Below are positions 1-7,551 of a stretch of DNA of 64,000 bases, piece by piece. Under the pieces are notes generated by a model. The model worked only from the letters and a program-made list of their open reading frames with translations, searched no databases and was not told the origin of the DNA. Made by a program: the position numbers and the translations under genes. Every line of letters starts with the position of its first letter. Position 1 is the first letter of the stretch. Origin of the DNA: Candidatus Campylobacter infans (lineage in GTDB: Bacteria; Campylobacterota; Campylobacteria; Campylobacterales; Campylobacteraceae); the NCBI GenBank assembly GCA_009827235.1, contig SPMW01000003.1, forward strand, positions 32,494-96,493. Reading direction: 5' to 3'.

Positions 1-49
1 CAGTGCCACACCCTGTGGATTCCATACGCATAACTATTTTGCCGTGCAT
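1..49 (-). CDS. possible 5' end of a gene leaving the window
   Basis: Read on the minus strand, an ATG at 49 is preceded by an AGGG-type ribosome binding site and stays open for 16 codons to the window edge (MHGKIVMRMESTGCGT). I do not recognise the protein. It would be divergent from the methyltransferase gene at 188, with about 140 bp between them for two promoters. The fragment is too short to prove that it is coding. Confidence 0.25.
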   Translation of the reverse strand, partial: MHGKIVMRMESTGCGT

Positions 50-98
50 ACCCTACTCTTTGAAAATTTTTATGAATTGCTATTTTGGCAAATTTTTT

Positions 99-104
99 TA
101 TAAT
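99..104 (+). promoter_or_regulatory. putative -10 box (TATAAT)
   Basis: A perfect TATAAT follows a T-rich run. This is the usual form of sigma-70 promoters in Campylobacter, which have no strong -35 box. It lies 84 bp upstream of the methyltransferase start. Confidence 0.4.
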
Positions 105-187
105 TATCGAGTGTTATTCATCAAATAAAAATTCACGCTCAATTTACATTTTTACTGTAATATTTGATTTTAAAACAAGGTTAAAAA

Positions 188-745
188 ATGTTTATCATTC
201 AATATTTTACAAATCCAAAACAAACAGGAGCTTTGTGCGCTAGCTCATCTAAACTAGCAGCGGCAATGACAGAAAATATAGATTTTCAAAAAGCTCGCAA
301 TATCGCTGAAATAGGTGCTGGAACGGGTGCATTTACAAGAAATATTTTATCAAAAAAAGATGAGGATGCAAATTTTTTCGCTGTGGAAATTAACAAAAAA
401 ATGGCAAATAAACTCTCACATAAATTTGAAAATTTAGATATAGAAATAAACTCAGCCTTAAATTTGAGAAACATTTTATCTAAAAGAAAAATCAACAAGC
501 TTGATATTGTTATCTCTTCGATTCCTTGGGCTTTACTGAAAGAAAAAGAACAAGAACAGCTTTTATATAGCATTTATGAGTGTTTAGATGAGGGAGGATA
601 TTTTACCACTTTTGCCTACATTTTACCAACACGAGCAAGGGCTAAATTTAGAAAAAAGCTTTTTACTTTATTTGGCGAAGTAAAAACTTCTAAAACAGTG
701 TGGCAAAATATCCCGCCTGCCTTTGTGTATTACTGCAAAAAGTGA
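188..745 (+). CDS. class I SAM-dependent methyltransferase, phospholipid N-methyltransferase-like
   Basis: The 185-residue protein has a Rossmann SAM-binding motif I near residues 38-46 (AEIGAGTGAF) and a motif IV-like SSIPWALL near 111-118. A Tyr/Phe-rich C-terminus follows. The short N-terminus and the xSIPW motif resemble the PmtA/COG3963 group that methylates phosphatidylethanolamine, and more distantly KsgA-type rRNA adenine methyltransferases. The substrate cannot be read from the sequence. The gene is convergent with efp, with only 4 bp between the two stop codons. The ATG at 188 follows AAGG with good spacing. Confidence 0.7.
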   Translation: MFIIQYFTNPKQTGALCASSSKLAAAMTENIDFQKARNIAEIGAGTGAFTRNILSKKDEDANFFAVEINKKMANKLSHKFENLDIEINSALNLRNILSKRKINKLDIVISSIPWALLKEKEQEQLLYSIYECLDEGGYFTTFAYILPTRARAKFRKKLFTLFGEVKTSKTVWQNIPPAFVYYCKK

Positions 746-749
746 GATA

Positions 750-1319
750 TTATTTATTTGCCCTTTCTATATACTCGCCGCGCACAGTATCAACGCGAAT
801 AATCTCGCCTTCAAGCACATGAAAAGGGATTTGAACCACCGCACCCGTCTCAAGCGTGGCTGGCTTTTTGTTTGATCCTTGCGTGTCGCCTTTAAAATTT
901 GGCTGAGTTTGTATGATTTTAAGCTCTACAACTTGTGGCACCTCTACGCCGATCGCCTTGCCGTTGTGAAAAAGCACATCAACCATCATTCCATCTATCA
1001 TCCATTTTTTGGCATCGCCTACATCATCATCGCTGATGGCTACTTGCTCATAACTTTCATTATCCATAAACTGGCAATTCTCGCCGTCATCATAAAGGTA
1101 TTGCATTTGTTTTTCTTCTAAGTTTGGCGCTTCGCATTTATCTCCGGCGTGAAAAGTTTTTTCAAGCACCTTGCCATCAATAAAGCTTTTAATTTTTACG
1201 CGCACAAAGGCTGGCCCCTTGCCTGGTTTTACATGTTGATATTCTACGATCTTAAACGGAATGCCGTCTATTTCAATCTTTAAGCCTTTTTTTAAATCGC
1301 CCATTTGGTAGCTTGCCAT
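750..1319 (-). CDS. efp: elongation factor P
   Basis: The 189-residue EF-P relieves ribosome stalling at polyproline stretches. It has the normal full length with three beta-barrel domains: a KOW-like N-domain, an OB domain, and a C-terminal OB domain with the RGEYIER tail. The modified lysine loop is HVKPGKG, with Lys34 at the tip, so beta-lysylation by EpmA/EpmB is likely. The gene starts 14 bp downstream of the serA stop, after a TAAGGAG ribosome binding site, and is probably the last gene of the rpsA-serA-efp transcription unit. It is well supported. Confidence 0.97.
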   Translation of the reverse strand: MASYQMGDLKKGLKIEIDGIPFKIVEYQHVKPGKGPAFVRVKIKSFIDGKVLEKTFHAGDKCEAPNLEEKQMQYLYDDGENCQFMDNESYEQVAISDDDVGDAKKWMIDGMMVDVLFHNGKAIGVEVPQVVELKIIQTQPNFKGDTQGSNKKPATLETGAVVQIPFHVLEGEIIRVDTVRGEYIERANK

Positions 1320-1333
1320 TATTTCTCCTTAAA

Positions 1334-2914
1334 TTAAATTTGTGCGTATTTTGCCCAAATACAAGTTTTTAGCGCATTTAATTCATCTAAAATATTCGCT
1401 TTTATATCGCCATCGACCAAAATCACAGCCAAGGCCTCGCCATGTCCGCTTCTGCCTAGGCGAAAATCTGCTATATTTATATTTTGCGCTGCTAAAATCC
1501 CGCTAATATCGCGAATAACGCCTGGCACATCGGTGTTTTTAAACACTATCATTTGCCCTTTTGGTTTAAAATCTGTTTTAAAATCGCCAATTTGAACAAT
1601 TCTTTGCTCATTTTCACCAAATACCGTTCCGCCTATAATAATAGCGTATTCATCAGTGGTTATTTTCACGCTAATTTTATTTTTATAACCACTATTTTCA
1701 GGTTTTATCTCCACATCGCTATCTATACCGCGCTCATTTGCCACAAAAGAAGCATTTACATAATTTATCCCATCGCCTACGCTATCTTTCATAGCACCAA
1801 CTAAGGCAAAGGTAAGCAAACTTTTTGCATAATTTGAAATTTCACCCTCAGCTATTAGCTTAATGCTCTTTATCGCGCCTTTATTTAGCTGAGCGGCAAA
1901 ATAGCTCATTTTGCTTGTTAATTCTACAAAAGGTGCTACATAATTAGGCAAATCTTCTGTTTTAATCGGTAGATTTAGCGCATTTGGATAACAAATACCG
2001 CGCGCTGCGCTAATTGCTTGCTCGGCAGCATCTACTGCGATGTTTTTTTGACTCTCAAGCGTATTTGCTCCAAGGTGAGGCGTTGCGCTAACATTTGCTA
2101 GCTCTAAAAGCGGATGCTGGCTAGCTGGCTCTTTAACAAAAACATCAATGCCAGCGTATGCGATTTTTCCGCTTTTTAAATTTTTATAAAGCGCATCTTC
2201 ATTATATAAGCCACCGCGCGCGCAGTTAATCAAACGCACGCCATCTTTCATTCTAGCAATTTGTGCTTCGTCTATGATATTGATAGTTTCTTTATTTTTA
2301 GGTGTGTGAATGCTAATAAAATCGCAAGCTAAAATATCATCAAAATTATTGGTATATTCTACGCCCAAATCCGTTGCCTTGCTCGGCTCAATATAAGGAT
2401 CATAAGCAATTACTTTCATACCAAAGCTAAGCGCGCGAGTGCCGACACGGCTACCGATATTGCCAAAGCCGATTATGCCTAGCGTTTTTTGGTATAGCTC
2501 TGTGCCATACCATTTTTCGCGCTTCCAGGTGTGGTTTTGTTGTAAATCATTCACACTTGCTATGTAATTACGCGCCGAGTTTAATAAATGGCACATTGTC
2601 ATTTCCACAGCGGCTATTGTGTTTGCGGTTGGGACATTCATTACGATTATGCCGTGTTTAGAGCAAGTTTGTATATCTACATTATCCACGCCCACGCCAG
2701 CACGCACTAAGGCCTTTAAATCGCTAGCAGCATTTATAAAATCCTCGCCACAATCAGTAGAACTTCTAGTAATAGCTACATCTACGCCTTTTAACATAGT
2801 TAAAAGTTCGTCTTTTGGGACATTTACAGCGTCTATGATCTTTAAATCTTTTTGCGCTCTTAAAATTTCAAAACCCTTAGGGTGAATAGCATCACAAACT
2901 ATGATAGTTTTCAT
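1334..2914 (-). CDS. serA: D-3-phosphoglycerate dehydrogenase
   Basis: The 526-residue enzyme oxidises 3-phosphoglycerate to 3-phosphohydroxypyruvate with NAD, the first step of serine synthesis. The NAD-binding GFGNIG motif is at 149-154. The D-2-hydroxyacid dehydrogenase catalytic set is visible as Arg233, Glu262 and His280. The C-terminal 200 residues carry the ASB-type intervening domain and an ACT domain (from about 450, GQMIVFKNTDVPGV) for serine feedback. Its length matches the long SerA class. The start ATG overlaps the stop of the upstream membrane-protein gene by 4 bp, which implies translational coupling. Confidence 0.97.
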   Translation of the reverse strand: MKTIIVCDAIHPKGFEILRAQKDLKIIDAVNVPKDELLTMLKGVDVAITRSSTDCGEDFINAASDLKALVRAGVGVDNVDIQTCSKHGIIVMNVPTANTIAAVEMTMCHLLNSARNYIASVNDLQQNHTWKREKWYGTELYQKTLGIIGFGNIGSRVGTRALSFGMKVIAYDPYIEPSKATDLGVEYTNNFDDILACDFISIHTPKNKETINIIDEAQIARMKDGVRLINCARGGLYNEDALYKNLKSGKIAYAGIDVFVKEPASQHPLLELANVSATPHLGANTLESQKNIAVDAAEQAISAARGICYPNALNLPIKTEDLPNYVAPFVELTSKMSYFAAQLNKGAIKSIKLIAEGEISNYAKSLLTFALVGAMKDSVGDGINYVNASFVANERGIDSDVEIKPENSGYKNKISVKITTDEYAIIIGGTVFGENEQRIVQIGDFKTDFKPKGQMIVFKNTDVPGVIRDISGILAAQNINIADFRLGRSGHGEALAVILVDGDIKANILDELNALKTCIWAKYAQI

Positions 2915-3405
2915 TTAACTTCCTTTAAAGTGGAGTTTATATTATATTTTTTGAGATTAGTTATAAAGCTATTAGCCGTAGCTGCGCTATTTGTGTTTAT
3001 AAAAATAGTGTGTGAGCCATTTTGGCGCACAAGGCTAAGTTCTATATCTAAGCTTTTAGCCACTCTTTGCATACAAAAAATAGAATAATCCGTGCATTTT
3101 GATATCAGCACTTGATAGCGCAATGTTTTATTATTTGTGTGATAATCCAGCCTGCTTTTGCGCTCGTTTAATTCTATATACATTAAATTAACAGGCAAAA
3201 CATCGCTGGATTTATTTAGCTTTGCGACATTAGCCATCCAGCCATCTACGCTTTTGTTTGTATCACTCCAAGTAATAGGCGCTATTGGCGTTAAATCAAA
3301 CACAGGCTTTGCTACGCGCGCGTAATTTATCAAAACAACGGCTGTAATTATCAAAAATAACATTATAAAAGCCAAAGCAATGTATAAAGCGTTTTTACTT
3401 GTCAT
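2911..3405 (-). CDS. membrane-anchored periplasmic protein of unknown function
   Basis: The 164-residue protein has a single N-terminal hydrophobic segment (about residues 8-26) followed by a soluble domain that probably faces the periplasm. No known catalytic motif is visible. Two cysteines (near residues 104 and 110) lie close together and could form a disulfide. A gene of similar size lies between rpsA and serA in C. jejuni as I recall it, so this is a conserved lineage-specific protein. Its stop overlaps the serA start (ATGA), and it is probably co-transcribed with rpsA or from its own promoter in the 213-bp gap. Confidence 0.75.
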   Translation of the reverse strand: MTSKNALYIALAFIMLFLIITAVVLINYARVAKPVFDLTPIAPITWSDTNKSVDGWMANVAKLNKSSDVLPVNLMYIELNERKSRLDYHTNNKTLRYQVLISKCTDYSIFCMQRVAKSLDIELSLVRQNGSHTIFINTNSAATANSFITNLKKYNINSTLKEVK

Positions 3406-3560
3406 TTTTATTTCGCCTATTTGTGTATTGCATTAAAATTTAGCTAATTCATAACTTTGGTAAATTTCAATAAATTAAAATTTTAAACTACCAATAAATC
3501 AAAATTTTAATAAAGCAAAACTTAAAATTTTAATTATAAAACGCACAAAACAAATTTTAA

Positions 3561-3606
3561 TGCGTTGCGAGTTTAAAGGTAATTTCACACTCAAACTCTC
3601 AACGCA
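3561..3606 (-). terminator. stem-loop downstream of rpsA
   Basis: An inverted repeat with arms of about 13-14 bp (GCGTTGCGAGTTT against AAACTCTCAACGC, one mismatch) and a loop of about 18 nt lies directly after the rpsA stop. The minus-strand sequence beyond it is A/T-rich. It may attenuate rather than fully stop transcription into the downstream gene. Confidence 0.5.
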
Positions 3607-3618
3607 ATGTGCTAAAAC

Positions 3619-5265
3619 TTAGGCTAATTGCTCTTTTATAATATCGCCTAGGCTTATTCTATCGCTATCTTGGGCATTTATTTTATTAATGGTATCGCGC
3701 TCTTTTTGTATATCTACGCGTTTTACACTAAGGCGAATATGCCCCTTGCGCTCGTCTATAAAGGCTATGGCTGCTTCTAAGCTATCGCCTATTTTAAGCG
3801 CGCTAAAATCATTAACATCTTCTTTTCTTAAAAGCGCTTCTATATCGCCTTCTAAGCTTACAAAAGCACCAAATTCTTTTATATCTTTAATGGTGCATTT
3901 TACAACATCGCCTATTTTATGAGTTTTGGCGTATTGGCTAATAGGGCTATCTTTAAGCTCACGCACGCTTAGAGAAATTTTTTGTTTTTCTGTGTCGATT
4001 TTGACGATTTTTACTTGTATTTCATCGCCAATTTTTAGATTTTCTTTGCATTTGGCATTTCTATCCCAGCTTAAATCTTCGTTATGTAAAAGCCCTTCTA
4101 CACTGCCGTTATTTACAGCTATGCGAATAAACGCTCCAAAAGCAGTAGTAGAAACTACCTTGCCTTTTACCACATCACCTACTTTATAAGCCTTGCGAAA
4201 TTCATCAAAAGGTTTATCTAATAAATTTTTAAGACTAACGCGAAGTTTATGTGCGTCCATATCGATTTCTATAACCTCTACATCAATCTCATCGCCTTCT
4301 TTTATAAAATCATGCGGGTTTTTGATATTTTTATCCCAAGAAATTTCGCTAATATGCAAAAAGCCCTCTATATCATTACCCAAATCCACAAAAGCGCCAT
4401 AAGGTTCGATATTGCTCACACTTACGCGAATAGTATCGCCTACGCTTAGGTTGTCTTTAACATCAGTCCAAGGATCAGGCATAGCTGCTTTTATGGAAAG
4501 TGAAAGATGTTTTTTATCTTTATCGTAATTTAAAATTTTAACGCCTACACTTTCGCCTTCTTTATACAAACTCGCAGGGTTTATCGGCCCTTTGTAGCTG
4601 ATTTCTTTATAATGAACCAAGCCATCTACGCCGCCAACATCGACAAACATACCATAACTAGTGATTTTTTTAATCACGCCGTCTATTATGCCCTCTTGTT
4701 TTGTGATATTTTCTAATGCTATGGCGCGTTCTTTACGAGCTGTATCTACAATACGGCGATTTGAAGCTATTATCGTGCCTTCATCTTTATTTACTTTAAG
4801 CACTTTTACTTTTATTTTAGCGCCTATATTTGTATCGCGTATTTGTGAGCGCGGGATAAAAAACTCCACGCTATCATCATTTACACCTACATATCCGCCT
4901 TTATTTTTGCTAATGATTTTTACTTCATAAATATTATCAGCATTTTCATCATAATTTTCAATGAATTGGCGAACTTTCACTTTTCTAAGTGCTTTTTTGT
5001 GCGATACTAGCGGACGACCTGAGCGCGAACCTGTTATTAAAACACTGATTTTATCGCCGATTTTATAAGTTAAATCACCATTTGCGTCTTGGATTTCATT
5101 TATATCCATCACGCCTTCTGATTTTTTACGAACATCAATTAAAACTTCATTGTCTTTAATCGCTACTATTACGCCCTCACAAAGCGCTCCGCTACTTTGT
5201 GATCGCTCATCTTCTGCAAGCAATTTTGCGAAGTCTTCTTCTGTTTGGAAATGCTCCACAGCCAT
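3619..5265 (-). CDS. rpsA: 30S ribosomal protein S1
   Basis: The 548-residue S1 binds mRNA on the 30S subunit and helps initiation on structured messages. It consists of six S1/OB repeats. Repeats 3-6 are the clearest, with recurring G-x-V-x-G-x-V and (Y/F)GAF(V/I) signatures near residues 204, 293, 379 and 464. Length and the acidic N-terminus fit epsilonproteobacterial S1. In C. jejuni, as I recall, ispH lies next upstream. Here that place is taken by the phosphate block, so the upstream junction is a rearrangement point. Confidence 0.95.
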   Translation of the reverse strand: MAVEHFQTEEDFAKLLAEDERSQSSGALCEGVIVAIKDNEVLIDVRKKSEGVMDINEIQDANGDLTYKIGDKISVLITGSRSGRPLVSHKKALRKVKVRQFIENYDENADNIYEVKIISKNKGGYVGVNDDSVEFFIPRSQIRDTNIGAKIKVKVLKVNKDEGTIIASNRRIVDTARKERAIALENITKQEGIIDGVIKKITSYGMFVDVGGVDGLVHYKEISYKGPINPASLYKEGESVGVKILNYDKDKKHLSLSIKAAMPDPWTDVKDNLSVGDTIRVSVSNIEPYGAFVDLGNDIEGFLHISEISWDKNIKNPHDFIKEGDEIDVEVIEIDMDAHKLRVSLKNLLDKPFDEFRKAYKVGDVVKGKVVSTTAFGAFIRIAVNNGSVEGLLHNEDLSWDRNAKCKENLKIGDEIQVKIVKIDTEKQKISLSVRELKDSPISQYAKTHKIGDVVKCTIKDIKEFGAFVSLEGDIEALLRKEDVNDFSALKIGDSLEAAIAFIDERKGHIRLSVKRVDIQKERDTINKINAQDSDRISLGDIIKEQLA

Positions 5266-5298
5266 TTTCTATCCTTAAATCTAGATTTAAAAGGCGTA

Positions 5299-5304
5299 AT
5301 CATA
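5299..5304 (-). promoter_or_regulatory. putative -10 box for rpsA
   Basis: On the minus strand TATGAT lies about 35 bp upstream of the rpsA start codon, in an A/T-rich region. The match is moderate and there is no clear -35. Confidence 0.3.
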
Positions 5305-5445
5305 GCTGATTTATGCTTATTCTTAGCTTATTTTTCTTGAAAAAATTTAGCGAAATTTTAGCTTGAGAATTTACACCTTTTAGGCATTAAAATTTTAAAA
5401 TTTTTATAATATTAGGCAAATTTTAAAATTTAATCAAAATTTTAA

Positions 5446-5520
5446 TTGAAAGGATTGGTAATGAAAAAATTACTAAAATTTATTGATTTTAGCAAGCAAA
5501 AATTTCTAAATTTAAGCTAG
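5446..5520 (+). pseudogene. stray copy of the pstS ribosome-binding site and start (remnant)
   Basis: Positions 5446-5481 match 6659-6694, the ribosome-binding site and first codons of pstS, at 34 of 36 bases. The copy keeps the GAAAGGA binding site and an ATG at 5461 (MKKLLKF against MKKLLQF). It then diverges and stops after 19 codons. The last bases overlap the 3' end of the convergent HxlR gene. It looks like the leftover of a second pstS copy or a duplication footprint. A functional leader peptide is possible but unsupported. Confidence 0.55.
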
Positions 5521-5844
5521 CTTTTTGTAATTTTCGCCCCACAAAGCAAGGCTATCAAAAACGCTTTCAAGGCTCTGTCCTAGCGGGGTTAAAGAATACT
5601 CGACTTTGGGCGGGACCTCGGCAAAAACCTTGCGTTTTACAAGCCTTGCTTCTTCAAGCTCGCGTAAATTTTGTGTCAGCACCTTTTGCGAAATGTCTTG
5701 GTTTTTAGTAGCTGAAATGGACTTTTTCAGCTCGCCAAAACGCCTTGTGTCTTTAAGCAAATCGCGTATGATGAGGAATTTCCACTTGTTGCCGATGAGA
5801 TTTAACACAGTTTCTATGGGGCAAGGGGAGAAATACTTTTTCAT
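5512..5844 (-). CDS. HxlR-family transcriptional regulator
   Basis: The 110-residue winged-helix protein has the HxlR hallmarks: an N-terminal CPIETVL motif with Cys8, the GNKWKFLIIRDLL helix, and the QKVLTQNLRELE recognition helix followed by the wing. Cys8 is the residue used as a thiol sensor in relatives such as YodB and HypR, so electrophile or redox sensing is possible. It is divergent from a cupin gene, with 295 bp between them that contains several palindromes. The likely target is its own promoter and that of the cupin gene. Confidence 0.88.
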   Translation of the reverse strand: MKKYFSPCPIETVLNLIGNKWKFLIIRDLLKDTRRFGELKKSISATKNQDISQKVLTQNLRELEEARLVKRKVFAEVPPKVEYSLTPLGQSLESVFDSLALWGENYKKLA

Positions 5845-5945
5845 TTTTGTCCTTTAAATTTAAAAAATTTGCCAAAATTATAGCAAATTTTTTTCAAAAT
5901 TCAAGCCAAAATTCAAAAAATTTTAAAACATTTACAAAAATTTTA

Positions 5946-5961
5946 AAGCCTTTAAAGGCTT
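5946..5961. promoter_or_regulatory. 16-bp perfect palindrome upstream of the HxlR gene
   Basis: AAGCCTTTAAAGGCTT is fully self-complementary. It lies about 100 bp upstream of the HxlR start and may be an operator or the foot of a hairpin. Confidence 0.3.
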
Positions 5962-5972
5962 ATTTTTTCACA

Positions 5973-5994
5973 ATAGTTTCTAAAAGATAACTAT
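5973..5994. promoter_or_regulatory. candidate HxlR operator
   Basis: ATAGTT and AACTAT form an inverted repeat with a 10-bp spacer, close to the GTTAC-type dyads bound by some HxlR proteins. It lies between the divergent HxlR and cupin genes. This is inference from position and symmetry only. Confidence 0.35.
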
Positions 5995-6068
5995 ATAATA
6001 AAAAAGTGCTTACTTGATAAAGTTATGCTAGTGTGTTAAATTTCGCTTGACAAATTTATTTGTTATAA

Positions 6069-6084
6069 GAGTGAAAATTCACTC
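6069..6084. promoter_or_regulatory. inverted repeat GAGTGAA-AA-TTCACTC
   Basis: Perfect 7-bp arms with a 2-bp spacer lie 56 bp upstream of the cupin start, just after a TTATAA. A second hairpin (AAGCCT/AGGCTT, 6095-6113) follows. Both are candidate operators or 5'-UTR structures of the cupin gene. Confidence 0.35.
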
Positions 6085-6139
6085 ACAAAGCAGCAAGCCT
6101 TAAAAAAAGGCTTTAACATAACTTAAACAGGAGGACACA

Positions 6140-6487
6140 ATGTCAAAATTCAGCAAAATCTCACTCGCAAACGAAGCGAGAGTGGAGTTAAAGGAAAAGC
6201 TTGGTTTAACAAGCTGTGAAGTCTCGCTCAATGAGCTGCCAGCTGGCGCAAGCGTGCCATTTTACCACGCTCATCAGCAAAATGAAGAGCTTTATCTCTT
6301 TTTAGAAGGTGATGGTGCTATCGAGTTAGATGGCGAAAAGCTTGCAGTAAAGGCAAATGACGCGGTGCGAGTCGCTCCAAGCGTGATGAGAAAGATATCA
6401 GCTACGAGCAAACTACGCTACCTTTGCGTGCAAGCCAAAGAAAACAGCCTTTTGCAATGGAGCGCAACGGACGGCGTAATGGGCTAA
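6140..6487 (+). CDS. small cupin-domain protein
   Basis: The 115-residue single cupin barrel has the metal-binding first motif HAHQQNEELYLFLEG (about residues 43-57: two His and a Glu) and a second motif near 75-95. Single cupins of this size beside an HxlR regulator are common. They may act as mannose-6-phosphate-isomerase-like, quercetinase-like or stress proteins, and the substrate cannot be assigned. It has an unusually strong AGGAGG ribosome-binding site. It lies just upstream of pstS but is separated by 186 bp with a promoter, so it is probably not part of the pst operon. Confidence 0.85.
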   Translation: MSKFSKISLANEARVELKEKLGLTSCEVSLNELPAGASVPFYHAHQQNEELYLFLEGDGAIELDGEKLAVKANDAVRVAPSVMRKISATSKLRYLCVQAKENSLLQWSATDGVMG

Positions 6488-6573
6488 GCGTTGGTTTTAT
6501 GCAAAATAAGCTTGTGGTTTGATAAAATTGCAAGCTTATTTAAATTTATTCTACTAAATTCAACTTTTTTTCA

Positions 6574-6656
6574 ACTCTCATCACAAATTTACATAAATTT
6601 TACATTCGCCAAAATCAAACTTTACAATGCCTTTTTATACTTTCATCACAAATTTA
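6574..6656 (+). promoter_or_regulatory. pstS promoter region with direct repeats (candidate Pho box)
   Basis: An 18-bp sequence (ACTCTCATCACAAATTTA at 6574-6591, one mismatch to 6639-6656) occurs twice, 65 bp apart. Between the copies TTACAT starts at 6589 and 6600 and TTACAA at 6622, on an 11-bp phase as in PhoB-type Pho boxes. A -10 box TATACT is at 6636-6641. The PhoB-like regulator encoded downstream is the natural candidate to bind here. Confidence 0.45.
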
Positions 6657-6673
6657 ATTTGAAAGGAGTGGTA

Positions 6674-7501
6674 ATGAAAAAATTACTACAATTTGTAATG
6701 GCATCTTTGATGCTAAGTTTTAGTTGTGCTTTTGCTGAAAGCATTTACCCTATCTCGCGCGAAATGGGTTCAGGCACGAGAGGTGCTTTTGTGGATATTT
6801 TTGATGTCAAACAAGAAACAGGCAAGAAAATTGACGCCACCTCCAAAAAAGCCGAAGTTACGAACTCCACAGGCGTTATGATAACCACAGTGGCAAATTC
6901 CAAAAACGCCATAGGCTACATCTCGCTTGGGGCGTTAAATGACGAGGTCAAGGCTTTAAAGATTGACGGCGTTGCGCCAAGCGTGGCAAACATTAACAAC
7001 AAAAGCTACACTATTTTTCGTCCGTTTAATGTCGTTACAAAAACAAAAACTCCGCTTGCTGAGGATTTTTTAAGTTACGCTAGCTCGCAAAACGCACTTG
7101 CTATCATTGAAAAAGCGGGCTACATCGCCGTTAGCAAAAACGCGTTTAGCTCTAAAAAGCCAAAAGGCAAGCTTGTTATCGCAGGTTCAAGCTCTGTAAC
7201 GCCGCTTATGGAAAAGCTAAAAGAGGCGTATGAGAAGATTAACCCAAATGCGAATTTGGAGATTTTACAATCTGACTCCACAACGGGCGTTACTTCGACA
7301 ATTGAGGGCATCGCCGACATTGGAATGGTTTCGCGCGAGGTTAAGCAAAGCGAACTAAAAAAGGGTTTAAAAGCGCAGGTTTTAGCACTTGATGGCTTAG
7401 CGGTGATCGTCCATAAAAGCAACAAGCTTGACGACATCAGCAAAGAGAGCGTCAAAAAGATTTTTATGGGCGAAGTTACTGACTGGGACGAAGTTAGGTA
7501 A
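6674..7501 (+). CDS. pstS: phosphate-binding protein PstS, permuted-order variant
   Basis: The 275-residue periplasmic phosphate-binding protein of the Pst ABC importer has a signal peptide (about 1-21, cleavage at AFA-ES). An open frame continues upstream to 6491. I chose the ATG at 6674 because it has a GAAAGGAGTGG binding site and starts the signal peptide. The halves are in unusual order. The segment normally C-terminal (SREMGSGTRGAF, NAIGYISLG) comes first. The segment normally N-terminal (GSSSVTPLMEKL, DIGMVSRE) follows at about 178. I recall this order from clostridial PstS homologues. The protein ends right after TDWDEVR. Confidence 0.88.
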   Translation: MKKLLQFVMASLMLSFSCAFAESIYPISREMGSGTRGAFVDIFDVKQETGKKIDATSKKAEVTNSTGVMITTVANSKNAIGYISLGALNDEVKALKIDGVAPSVANINNKSYTIFRPFNVVTKTKTPLAEDFLSYASSQNALAIIEKAGYIAVSKNAFSSKKPKGKLVIAGSSSVTPLMEKLKEAYEKINPNANLEILQSDSTTGVTSTIEGIADIGMVSREVKQSELKKGLKAQVLALDGLAVIVHKSNKLDDISKESVKKIFMGEVTDWDEVR

Positions 7502-7551
7502 TTAGGCGTGGTTCAAGGCGGCAAGTCCGCCAAATTTTAAAAGGAAGAAAA

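Noticed and set aside
6047..6069. Sigma-70 promoter TTGACA...TTATAA before the cupin gene
   Set aside because: The spacer is only about 10-11 bp, too short for a normal -35/-10 pair.
6491..6673. N-terminal extension of PstS from 6491
   Set aside because: The extension covers the promoter repeats and lacks a ribosome-binding site. The signal peptide starts at 6674 behind a strong one.
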